DNA from: Hydractinia symbiolongicarpus
Taxonomy: Eukaryota > Cnidaria > Hydrozoa > Anthoathecata > Hydractiniidae
DNA: 64,000 bases
Assembly (NCBI RefSeq): GCF_029227915.1
Contig: NC_079882.1
Coordinates: forward strand, 30,248,001-30,312,000
Direction of reading: 5' to 3'
How positions within the stretch are numbered: the stretch's first letter is position 1; every line of letters starts with the position of its first letter. Both the position numbers and the translations under genes were made by a program. Below are positions 49,593-62,520 of the stretch, piece after piece. Under the pieces are notes generated by a model. That model searched no databases. It was not told the origin of the DNA and worked only from the letters and a program-made list of their open reading frames with translations.

Positions 49593-51062
49593 ATATCGCT
49601 AAATACATGTTGGTACGGATATGTTGCGCAACTGTTGTAACTCAAACGCACTGATACCGCTAGAAAGTCAATGAAATATAGTTTTTGAAACTGTCTCTAA
49701 TTTCTCCAGGGCGCGCTAACGGCAAGGATTGCTCCAACAGTAAAAAATGACTTATTTATCTAAATTTTTAAATAAAGCGCTACCACAGCGCCCAGTGTAA
49801 TCGCTTAGTTCCAGCAACCATGTCAGATTAGGAAGAAAGTTACTTCTTGGATTTCAATTGTTTCCTTTCTCACATTCATAAGGTCAAAGTCCCAAGTCAG
49901 TTCAATTAAGTCCCACAGTCAATCGTTTCACTGTTAAAAGCGATGCAACCTTGTAATATCAGAAACATATCGCTTAATACATGTTGGTACGAATATTTGA
50001 TGCAACCGTTGTAACTCAAACGGACTGATACCCTTAGAAAGTCAATGAAATAAAGTTTTTGAAACTGTCTCCATTTCCTCAGCATGCGCTAACGGCAAGG
50101 ATTGGTCCCACAGTTCAAAAGAATTATCCAAATTTGTAAATGAGGCGCTACCGCAGCGACCAGCGTAACCACTGAATTCCAGCAATCATTTCAAAATGAA
50201 AAAAATGTTATTTCTTGCAGTCCAATTGGCTCATTTATCACATTTATAATGTCAAAGTCAAAAACCAGTTCAACTAAGTCCCACAGTCAATCGTTTCACT
50301 GTTAAAAGCGATGCAACCTAGTAATATCAGAAACATAACGCTAAATAAACGTTGGTACGAATATGTGACGCAGCCGTTGTAATTCAAACGCACTGATACC
50401 GTTAGAAAGACAATGAGATAAAGTTTTTGAAACTGTCTCCATTTCCTCAGCGCGCGCTAACGGCTAAGATTGGTCCCACAGTACAAAATGACTTATTTAT
50501 CTACACTTCTAAATGAAGCGCTACCGCATCGCCCAGTGTAACCGCCGATTTCCAGCAATCATGTCAAAATAAGAAGAATGTTATTTCTTGGCGTCCAATT
50601 GGCTCATTTATCACATTTATAAGTTTAAAGTCCAAAATCAGTTCAATGAAGTCCCACAGTCAATTTTTTCACTGTTAAAAGCCATGCAACCTGGTATTAT
50701 CTGAAACATATCGCTAAATACATGTTGGTTCCAATATGTGACGCAACCGTTGTAACTCAAACCGACTGATACCGTTAGAAAGTCAATGAAATGTAGATTT
50801 TGAGACTGTCTTTTTTTCTTCAGCGCGAGCTAACGGCTAGGATTTGTCCCACAGTAAAAAATGAATTATTTATCTACATTTTTTAATAAAGCGCAACCAC
50901 TGAATTCCAGCAATCATGTCAAAATGAGAAAAATGTTATTTCTTGCAGTCCAATTGGCTCATTTATCACATTTATAATGTCAAAGTCAATAATCAGTTCA
51001 ATTAAATCCCACAGTCAATCGTTTCACTGTTAAAAGCGATGCAACCTTGTAATATCAAAAAC
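49593..51062. repeat. Four-monomer unit downstream of the LINE (~1470 bp)
   Basis: The post-insertion sequence ATATCGCTAAATACATG with the GTACGGATATG variant at 49593 recurs at 51063 with an offset of 1470 bp, and at 44068 upstream. The LINE therefore sits at the boundary position of a repeated four-monomer unit whose other copies are uninterrupted. Confidence 0.78.
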
Positions 51063-53985
51063 ATATCGCTAAATACATGTTGGTACGGATATGTTGCGCA
51101 ACTGTTGTAACTCAAACGCACTGATACCGCTAGAAAGTCAATGAAATGTAGTTTTTGAAACTGTCTCTAATTTCTTCAGGGCGCGCTAACGGCAAGGATT
51201 GCTCCAACAGTAAAAAATGACTTATTTATCTAAATTTTTAAATAAAGCGCTACCACAGCGCCCAGTGTAATCGCTTAGTTCCAGCAACCATGTCAGATTA
51301 AGAAGAAAGTTACTTCTTGGATTTCAATTGTATCCTTTCTCACATTCATAAGGTCAAAGTCCCAAGTCAGTTCAATTAAGTCCCACAGTCAATCGTTTCA
51401 CTGTTAAAAGCGATGCAACCTTGTAATATCAGAAACATATCGCTTAATACATGTTGGTACGAATATTTGACGCAACCGTTGTAACTCAAACGGACTGATA
51501 CCCTTAGAAAGTCAATGAAATAAAGTTTTTGAAACTGTCTCCATTTCCTCAGCATGCGCTAACGGCAAAGATTGGTCCCACAGTTCAAAAGAATTATCCA
51601 AATTTGTAAATGAGGCGCTACCGCAGCGACCAGCGTAACCACTGAATTCCAGCAATCATTTCAAAATGAAAAAAATGTTATTTCTTGCAGTCCAATTGGC
51701 TCATTTATCACATTTATAATGTCAAAGTCAAAAACCAGTTCAACTAAGTCCCACAGTCAATCGTTTCACTGTTAAAAGCGATGCCACCTAGTAATATCTG
51801 AAACATAACGCTAAATACATGTTGGTACGAATATGTGACGCAGCCGTTGTAACTCAAACACACTGATACCGTTAGAAAGTCAATGAGATAAAGTTTTTGA
51901 AACTGTCTCCATTTCCTCAGCGCGCGCTAACGGCTAAGATTGGTCCCACAGTACAAAATGACTTATTTATCTAAACTTCTAAATGAAGCTCTACCGCAGC
52001 GCCCAGTATAACCGCCGAATTCCAGCAATCATGTCAAAATAAGAAGAATATTATTTCCTGGCGTCCAATTGGCTCATTTATCACATTTATAAGTTGAAAG
52101 TCCAAAATCAGTTCAATGAAGTCCCACAGTCAATTGTTTCACTGTTAAAAGCCATGCAACCTGGTAATATCTGAAACATATCGGTAATTACATGTTGGTT
52201 CCAATATGTGACGCAACCGTTGCAACTCAAACCGACTGATACCGTTAGAAAGTCAATGAAATGTAGTTTTTGAGACTGTCTTTTTTTCTTCAGCGCGAGA
52301 TAACGGCTAGAATTGGTCCCACAGTAAAAAATGACTTATTTATCTACATTTTTTAATAAGGCGCTATCACAGCGCCCAGTGTAATCGTTGAGTTCAAGCA
52401 GTCATGTCAAATTAGGAAGATTGTTATTTCTTGGAGTCCCATTGTCTCATTTATCACATTTATAAGTTCATAGTCCAAAATCAGTTCAATGAAGTCCCAC
52501 AGTCAAATTTTTCACTGTTGAAAGCGATGCAACCTGGTAATATCTGGAACATATCGCTAAATACATGTTGGTACGAATATGTGACGCAACCGTTGTGACT
52601 CAAACGGACTGATATCGCTAGAAACTCAATGAAATATAGGTTTTAAAACTGTTTCTATATCTTCAGTGGGTGCTAACAGCTAGGATTGGTCCCACTGTAA
52701 ATAATGACTTAAATATCTACATTTTTAAATGAGGAGTTACCACAGCGCCCAGTGTAATTGCTGAGTTCAAATAATCATGTCAAATTAAGAAGAATGTTTT
52801 TTCTTGGAGTCCAATTGTCTCATTTATCATATTTATAAGGTCAAAATCAAAAATCAGTTCAATTAAGTCCCACAGTCAATCGTTTCACTGTTAAAAGCGA
52901 TGCAACCTAGTAATATTAGAAAAATATCGCTAAATACATGTTGGTTCCAATATGTGACGCAACCGTTGTAACTCAAACTGACTGATACCGTTAGAAAGTC
53001 AATGAAATGTAGTTTTTGAAACTGTCTTTATTTCTTCAGCGCGAGCTAACGGCAAGGATTGGTCCCACAGTAAAAAATGACTTATTTATCTACATTTTTT
53101 AATAAAGCGCTATCACAGCGCTCAGTGTAATCTTTGAGTTCAAGCAATCATGTCAAATTAAAAAGAATGTTATTTCTTGAAGTCCAATTGTCTCATTTAT
53201 CACATTTATAAGTTCAAAGTCCAAAATCAGTTCAATTAAGTCCCACAGTCAATTATTTCACTCTTAAAACCATTGCAACATGGTAATATCAGAAACATAT
53301 CGCTAAATACATGTTGCTACGAATATGTGACGCAACCGTTGAGACTCAAACGGACTGATGCCCTTAGAAAGTCAATGAGATAAAGTTTTTGAAACTGTCT
53401 CCATTTCCTCAGCGCGCGTTAACGGCTAAGATTGGTCCCACAGTTCAAAATGAATTATCCAAATTTCTAAATGAAGCGCTACCGCAGCGCCCAGCGTATC
53501 CACTGAATTCCAGCAATCATGCCAAAATGAGAAAAATGTTATTTCTTGCAGTCCAATTGGCTCATTTATCACATTTATAATGTCAAAGTCCAAAATCAGT
53601 TCAATTAAGTCCCACAGTCCATAGTTTCACTGTTAAAAGCCATGCAACCTGGTAATATCTGAATCATAACGCTAAATACATGTTGGTACGAATATGTGAC
53701 GCAACCGTTGTGACTCAAACAGACTGATACCGTTAGAAACTCAATGAAATATTGGTTTTGAAACTGTCGCTATTTCTTAAGCGCGCGCTAACGGCTAGGA
53801 TTGGTTCCACAGTATAAAATGACATATTTATCTACATTTTTAAATAAAGCGCTACCACAGCGCCTAGTGTAATCGTTGAGTTCAATCAATCATGAAAAAT
53901 TAGGAAGAATGTTACTTCTTGGAGTCCAATTGGCTCATTTATCACATTTTTAAGTTTAAAGTCCAAAATCAGCTCAATTAAGTCC
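51063..53985. repeat. Satellite monomers, mixed subtypes
   Basis: About eight monomers. The first part, to about 51700, matches 44068-44705 and 49593-50225; the rest resembles the subtypes of the 17-24 kb region in mixed order. Nothing other than satellite is seen. Confidence 0.75.
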
Positions 53986-53989
53986 CACA

Positions 53990-56210
53990 GTTAATCGTTT
54001 CACTGTTAAAAGCTATGCAATCTGGTAATATAAGAAACATATCGCTAAATACATGTTGGTACGAATATGTGACGCAACCGTTGTAACTGAAACGGACTGA
54101 TACCCTTAGAAAGTCAATGAGATAAAGTTTTTGAAACTGTCTCCATTTCCTCAGCGCGCGCTAACGGCTAAGATTGGTCCCACAGTAGAAAATGACTTAT
54201 TTATCTACATTTTTAAATAAAGCGCTACCACAGCGCCTAGTGTAATCGTTGAGTTCAATCAATTATGTAAAATTAGGAAGAATGTTACTTGTTGGAGTCC
54301 AAGTGGCTCATTCATCACATTTATAAGTTCAAAGTCCAAAGTCAGATCAATTAAGTCCCACAGTTAATCGTTTCACTGTTAAAAGCGATGCAACATGGTA
54401 ATATCAGAAACATATCGTTAAATACATGTTGGTACGAATATTTGACGAAACCGTTGTAACTCAAACAGACTGATACCCTTCGAAAGTTAATGAAATAAAG
54501 TTTTTGAAACTGACTCCATTTCCTCAGCATGCGCTAACGGCAAAGATTGGTCCCACAGTTCAAAAGAATAATCCAAATTTCTAAATGAAGCGCTACCGCA
54601 GCGCCCAGCGTAACCACTGAATTCCAACAATCATGTCAAAATGAGAAAAATGTTATTTCTTGCAGTCCAATTGGCTCATTTATCACATTTGTAATGTCAA
54701 AGTCAAAAACCAGTTCAACTAAGTCCCACAGTCAATCGTTTCACTGTTAAAAGCGATGCAACCTAGTATTATCAGAAACATAACGCTAAATACATGTTGG
54801 TTCCAATATGTGACGCAACCGTTGTAACTCAAACCGACTGATACCGTTAGAAAGTCAATGAAATGTAGTTTGTGAGACTTGCTTTTTTTCTTCAGCGCGA
54901 GCTAACGGCTAGAATTGGTCCCACAGTAAAGAATGACTTATTTATTTACATTTTTTAATAAAGCGCTGTCACAGCGCCCAGTGTAATCGTTGAGTTCAAG
55001 CAATCATGTCAAATTAAGAAGAATGTTATTTCTTGGAGTCCAATTGTCTCATTTATCACATTTATAAGTTCAAAGTCCAAAATCAGTTCAATGAAGTCCC
55101 ACAGTCAATTGTTTCACTGTTAAAAGCCATGCAATCTGGTAATATCTGAAACATATCGCTAAATACATGTTGGTACGAATATGTGACGCAACCGTTGTGA
55201 CTCAAACGGACTGATACCGCTAGAAACTCAATGAAATGTAGGTTTTAAAACTGTCTCTATATCTTCAGCGAGTGCTAACGGCTAGGATTGGTCCCACTGT
55301 AAATAATGACTTAATTATCTACATTTTTTAATGAGGCGCTACCACAGCGCCCAGTGTAATCGTTGAGTTCCAGTAATCATGTCAAATTAAGAAGAATGTT
55401 TTTTCTTGGAGTCCAAATGTCTCATTTATCACATTTATAAGGTCAAAATCAAAAATCAGTTCAATTAAGTCCCACAGTCAATTGTTTCACTGTTCAAAGC
55501 GATACAACTTAGTAACATTAGAAAAATATCGCTAAATACATGTTGGTTCCAATATGTGACGCAACCGTTGTAACTCAAACCGACCGATACCGTTAAAAAG
55601 TCAATGAAATGTAGTTTTTGAAACTGTCTTTATTTCTTCAGCGCGAGCTAACGGCAAGGATTGGTCCCACAGTAAAAAATGACTTATTTATCTACATTTA
55701 TTAATAAAGCGTTATCACAGCGCCCAGTGTAATCGTTGAGTTCAAGCAATCATGTCAAATTAAGAAGAATGTTATTTCTTGGAGTCCAATTGTCTCATTT
55801 ATCACATTTATAAAGTCAAAGTCCAAAATCAGTTCAATGAAGTCCCACAGTCAATTGTTTCACTCTTAAAAGCCGTGCAACCTGGTAATATCTGGAACAT
55901 ATCGCGAAATACATGTTGGTACGAATATGTGACGCAACCGTTGTGACTCAAATGGACTGATACCGCTAAAAACTCAATTAAATGTAGGTTTTAAAACTGT
56001 CTCTATATCTTCAGCGCGTGCTAACGGCTAGGATTGGTCCCACTGTAAATAATGACTTAATTATCTACATTTTTAAATGAGGCGCTACCACAGCGCCCAG
56101 TTAATCGCTGAGTTCCAGTAATCATGGCAAATTAAGAAGAATGTTTTTTCTTGGAGTCCAATTGTCTTATTTATCATATTTATAAGGTCAAACTCAAAAA
56201 TCAGTTCAAT
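53990..56210. repeat. Segment shared with 60.69-62.5 kb (copy 1, six monomers)
   Basis: Variants such as AGCTATGCAATCTGG (54011), AAGTGGCTCATTCATC (54301) and GATACAACTTAG (55501) are shared with 60690-62520. The offset is 6699 bp up to about 54800 and 6326 bp beyond 55172, so the second copy lacks one monomer. Confidence 0.82.
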
Positions 56211-57659
56211 TAATTCCCACAGTCAATCGTTTCACTGTTAAAAGCGATGCAACCTAGTATTATTAGAAAAATATCGCTAAATACATGTTGGTTCCAATAT
56301 GTGACGCAACCGTTGTAACTCAAACCGACTGATACCGTTAGAAAGTCAATGAAATGTAGTTTTTGAAACTGTCTTTATTTCTTCAGCGCGAGCTAACGGC
56401 AAGGATTGGTCCCACAGTAAGAAATGACTTATTTATCTACATTTTTTAATAAAGCGCTATCACAGCGCCCAGCGTAACCACTGAATTCCAGCAATCATGT
56501 CAAAATGAGAAAAATGTTTTTTCTTGCAGTCCAATTGGCTCATTTATCACATTTATAATGTCAAAGTCCAAAATCAGTTCAATTAAGTCCCACAGTCAAT
56601 TGTTTCACTGTTAAAGGCCATGCAACCTGGTAATATCTGAAACATATCGCTAAATACATGTTGGTACGAATATGTGACGCAACCGTTGTGACTCAAACAG
56701 ACTGATACCGTTAGAAACTCAATGAAATATAGTTTTTGAATCTGTTGCTATTTATTCAGCGCGCGCTAACGGCTAGGATTGGTCCCACAGTATAAAATGA
56801 CATATTTATCTACATTTTTAAATAAAGCGCTACCACAGCGCCTAGTGTAATCGTTAAGTTCAATCAATCATGAAAAATTAGGAAGAATGTTACTTCTTGG
56901 AGTCCAATTGGCTCATTTATCACATTTATAAGTTCAAAGTCCAAAATCAGTTTAATTAAGTCCCACAGTTAATCGTTTCACTGTTAAAAGCGATGCAACC
57001 TGGTAATATCAGAAACATATCGCTAAATACATGTTGGTACGAATATGTGACGCAACCGTTGTAACTCAAACGGACTGATACCCTTAGAAAGTCAATGAAA
57101 TAAAGTTTTTGAAACTGTCTCCATTCGCTCAGCCCGCGCTACCGGCTAAGATTGGTCCCACAGTACAAAAAGACTTATTTATCTAAACTTCTAAATGAAG
57201 CGCTACCACAGCGCCCAGTGTATTCGCTGAGTTCCAGCAACCATGTCAGATTAAGAAGAATGCTATTTCTTGGAGTCCAATTATCTCATTTATCACATTT
57301 GTAAAGTCACAGTCAAAAATCAGTTCAATTAAGTCCCACAGTCAATTGTTTCACTGTTAAAAGCCATGAAACATGGTAATATGTGAAACATATCGCTAAG
57401 CAAATGTTGGTACGAATATGTGACGCAACCGTTGTACCTCAAGCGCACGGATACCGTTAGAAACTCAATGAAATGCATTTTTGAAACTTTCTCTATATCT
57501 TCAGCGCGTGCTAACGGCTAGGATTGCTCCCACTGTAAATAATGACTTAATTATCTACATTTTTAAATGAGGCGCTACCACAGCGCCCAGTGTAATCGTT
57601 GAGTTCCAGTAATCATTTCAAATTAAGAAGAATGTTTTTTCTTGGAGTCCAATTGTCTC

Positions 57660-60110
57660 ATTTATCATATTTATAAGGTCAAAATCAAAAATCAGTTCAA
57701 TTAAGTCCCACAGTGAATCGTTTCACTGTTAAAAGCGATGCAACCTAGTAATATCAGAACAATAACGCTAAAGACATGTTGGTACGAATATGTGACGCAA
57801 CCGTTGGAACTCAAACGGACTGATACCCTTAGAAAGTCAATGAGATAAAGTTTTTGAAACTGTCTCCATTTCCTCAGCGCGCGCTAACAGCTAAGATTGG
57901 TCCCACAGTAAAAAATGACTTATTTATCTACATTTTTAAATAAAGCGCTACCACAGCGCCTAGTGTAATCGTTGAGTTCAATCAATTATGTAAAATTAAG
58001 AAGAATGTTACTTCTTGGAGTCCAATTGTCTCATTTATCGCATTCATAAGTTCAAAGTCCAAAATCAGTGCAATGAAACCCCACAGTCAATTGTTTCACT
58101 GTTAAAAGCCATGCAACCTGGTAATGTCTGAAACATATCGCTAAATACATGTTGGTACGAATATGTGACGCAGCCGTTGTAATTCAAACGGACTGATACC
58201 GCTAGAAACTCAATAAAATGTAGGTTTTAAAACTGTCTCTATATCTTCAGCGAGTGCTAACAGGTAGGATTGGTCCCACTGTAAATAATGACTTAATTAT
58301 CTACATTTTTAAATGACGCGCTACCACAGCGCCCAGTGTAATCGTTGAGTTCCAGTAATCATGTCAAATTAAGAAGAATGTTTTTTCTTGGAGTCCAATT
58401 GTCTCATTTATCATATTTATAAGGTCAAAATCAAAAATCAGTTCAATTAAGTCCCACAGTCAATCGTTTCACTGTTAAAAGCGATGCAACCTAGTAATAT
58501 CAGAACAATAACGCTAAAGACATGTTGGTACGAATATGTGACGCAACCGTTGGAACTCAAACGGACTGATACCCTTAGAAAGTCAATGAGATAAAGTTTT
58601 TGAAACTGTCTCCATTTCCTCAGCGCGCGCTAACAGCTAAGATTGGTCCCACAGTAAAAAATGACTTATTTATCTACATTTTTAAATAAAGCGCTACCAC
58701 AGCGCCTAGTGTAATCGTTGAGTTCAATCAATTATGTAAAATTAAGAAGAATGTTACTTCTTGGAGTCCAATTGGCTCATTTATCACATTTATAAGTTCA
58801 AAGTCCAAAATCAGATCAATTAAGTCCCACAGTTAATCGTTTCACTGTTAAAGGCGATGCAACATGGTAATATCAGAAACATATCGCTAAATACATGTTG
58901 GTACGAATATGTGACGCAACCGTTGTAACTCAAACGGACTGATACCCTTAGAAAGTCAATGAAATAAAGTTTTTGAAACTGTCTCCATTTCCTCAGCGCG
59001 CGCTAACAGCTAAGATTGGTCCCACAGTAAAAAATGACTTATTTATCTACATTTTTAAATAAAGCGCTACCACAGCGCCTAGTGTAATCGTTGAGTTCAA
59101 TCAACTATGTAAAATTAAGAAGAATGTTACTTCTTGGAGTCCAATTGTCTCATTTATCGCATTCATAAGTTCAAAGTCCAAAATCAGTGCAATGAAACCC
59201 CACAGTCAATTGTTTCACTGTTAAAAGCCATGCAACCTGGTGATGTCTGAAACATATCGCTAAATACATGTTGGTACGAATATGTGACGCAGCCGTTGTA
59301 ACTCAAACGGACTGATACCGCTAGAAACTCAATAAAATGTAGGTTTTAAAACTGTCTCTATATCTTCAGCGAGTGCTAACAGGTAGGATTGGTCCCACTG
59401 TAAATAATGACTTAATTATCTACATTTTTAAATGACGCGCTACCACAGCGCCCAGTGTAATCGTTGAGTTCCAGTAATCATGTCAAATTAAGAAGAATGT
59501 TTTTTCTTGGAGTCCAATTGTCTCATTTATCATATTTATAAGGTCAAAATCAAAAATCAGTTCAATTAAGTGCCACAGTCAATCGTTTCACTGTTAAAAG
59601 CGATGCAACCTAGTAATATCAGAACAATAACGCTAAAGACATGTTGGTACGAATATGTGACGCAACCGTTGGAACTCAAACGGACTGATACCCTTAGAAA
59701 GTCAATGAGATAAAGTTTTTGAAACTGTCTCCATTTCCTCAGCGCGCGCTAACAGCTAAGATTGGTCCCACAGTAAAAAATGACTTATTTATCTACATTT
59801 TTAAATAAAGCGCTACCACAGCGCCTAGTGTAATCGTTGAGTTCAATCAATTATGTAAAATTAAGAAGAATGTTACTTCTTGGAGTCCAATTGGCTCATT
59901 TATCACATTTATAAGTTCAAAGTCCAAAATCAGATCAATTAAGTCCCACAGTTAATCGTTTCACTGTTAAAGGCGATGCAACATGGTAATATCAGAAACA
60001 TATCGCTAAATACATGTTGGTACGAATATGTGACGCAACCGTTGTAACTCAAACGGACTGATACCCTTAGAAAGTCAATGAAATAAAGTTTTTGAAACTG
60101 TCCCCATTCG
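57660..60110. repeat. Dimer/trimer higher-order repeats marked by AGAACAATAACG
   Basis: The rare variant AGAACAATAACGCTAAAGAC occurs at 57756, 58502 and 59621, spaced 746 bp (two monomers) and 1119 bp (three monomers). The intervening monomers repeat in order, including one with the CAATGAAACCCC variant. Confidence 0.83.
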
Positions 60111-60689
60111 CTCAGCGTGCGCTAACGGCTAAGATTGGTTCCACAGTTCAAAAGGACTTATCCAAATTTCTAAATGAAGCGCTACCGCAGCGCCCAGTGT
60201 AACCACTGAATTCCAGCAATCATGTCAAATAGAGAAAAATGTTTTTTCTTGCAGTCCAATTGGCTCATTTATCATATTTATAATGTCAAAGTCCAAAATC
60301 AGTTCAATTAAGTCCCACAGTCAATCGTTTCACTGTTAAAAGCGATGCAATCTGGTAATATCAGAAACATATCGCTAAATACATGTTGGTACGAATATTT
60401 GACGCAACCGTTGTAACTCAAACGGACTGATACCCTTAGAAAGTCAATGAAATAAAGTTTTTGAAACTGTCTCCATTTCCTCAGCATGCGCTAACGGCAA
60501 AGATTGGTCCCACAGTTCAAAATGAATTATCCAAATTTCTAAATGAAGCGCTACCGCAGCGCCCAGCGTAACCACCGAATTCCAGCAATCATGTCAAAAT
60601 GAGAAAAATGTTATTTCTTGCAGTCCAATTGGCCCATTTATCACATTCATTATGTCAAAGTCCAAAATCAGTTCAATTAAGTCCTACAG

Positions 60690-62520
60690 TTAATCGTTTC
60701 ACTGTTAAAAGCTATGCAATCTGGTAATATAAGAAACATATCGCTAAATACATGTTGGTACGAATATGTGACGCAACCGTTGTAACTGAAACGGACTGAT
60801 ACCCTTAGAAAGTCAATGAGATAAAGTTTTTGAAACTGTCTCCATTTCCTCAGCGCGCGCTAACGGCTAAGATTGGTCCCACAGTAGAAAATGACTTATT
60901 TATCTACATTTTTAAATAAAGCGCTACCACAGCGCCTAGTGTAATCGTTAAGTTCAATCAATTATGTAAAATTAGGAAGAATGTTACTTGTTGGAGTCCA
61001 AGTGGCTCATTCATCACATTCATAAGTTCAAAGTCCAAAGTCAGATCAATTAAGTCCCACAGTTAATCGTTTCACTGTTAAAAGCGATGCAACATGGTAA
61101 TATCAGAAACATATCGTTAAATACATGTTGGTACGAATATTTGACGAAACCGTTGTAACTCAAACAGACTGATACCCTTCGAAAGTCAATGAAATAAAGT
61201 TTTTGAAACTGACTCCATTTCCTTAGCATGCGCTAACGGCAAAGATTGGTCCCCCAGTTCAAAAGAATAATCCAAATTTCTAAATGAAGCGCTACCGCAG
61301 CGCCCAGCGTAACCACTGAATTCCAACAATCATGTCAAAATGAGAAAAATGTTATTTCTTGCAGTCCAATTGGCTCATTTATCACATTTATAATGTCAAA
61401 GTCAAAAACCAGTTCAACTAAGTCCCACAGTCAATCGTTTCACTGTTAAAAGCGATGCAACCTAGTATTATCAGAAACATAACGCTAAATACATGTTGGT
61501 ACGAATATGTGACGCAACCGTTGTGACTCAAACGGACTGATACCGCTAGAAACTCAATGAAATGTAGGTTTTAAAACTGTCTCTATATCTTCAGCGAGTG
61601 CTAACGGCTAGGATTGGTCCCACTGTAAATAATGACTTAATTATCTACATTTTTTAATGAGGCGCTACCACAGCGCCCAGTGTAATCGTTGAGTTCCAGT
61701 AATCATGTCAAATTAAGAAGAATGTTTTTTCTTGGAGTCCAAATGTCTCATTTATCACATTTATAAGGTCAAAATCAAAAATCAGTTCAATTAAGTCCCA
61801 CAGTCAATTGTTTCACTGTTCAAAGCGATACAACTTAGTAACATTAGAAAAATATCGCTAAATACATGTTGGTTCCAATATGTGACGCAACCGTTGTAAC
61901 TCAAACCGACCGATACCGTTAGAAAGTCAATGAAATGTAGTTTTTGAAACTGTCTTTATTTCTTCAGCGCGAGCTAACGGCAAGGATTGGTCCCACAGTA
62001 AAAAATGACTTATTTATCTACATTTATTAATAAAGCGTTATCACAGCGCCCAGTGTAATCGTTGAGTTCAAGCAATCATGTCAAATTAAGAAGAATGTTA
62101 TTTCTTGGAGTCCAATTGTCTCATTTATCACATTTATAAAGTCAAAGTCCAAAATCAGTTCAATGAAGTCCCACAGTCAATTGTTTCACTCTTAAAAGCC
62201 GTGCAACCTGGTAATATCTGGAACATATCGCGAAATACATGTTGGTACGAATATGTGACGCAACCGTTGTGACTCAAATGGACTGATACCGCTAAAAACT
62301 CAATTAAATGTAGGTTTTAAAACTGTCTCTATATCTTCAGCGCGTGCTAACGGCTAGGATTGGTCCCACTGTAAATAATGACTTAATTATCTACATTTTT
62401 AAATGAGGCGCTACCACAGCGCCCAGTTAATCGCTGAGTTCCAGTAATCATGGCAAATTAAGAAGAATGTTTTTTCTTGGAGTCCAATTGTCTCATTTAT
62501 CATATTTATAAGGTCAAAAT
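60690..62520. repeat. Segment shared with 53.99-56.2 kb (copy 2, five monomers)
   Basis: Follows copy 1 closely but jumps from the middle of one monomer (about 61490) to the equivalent point of the next, losing one unit. The join is in register, as expected for recombination between homologous monomers. Confidence 0.82.
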
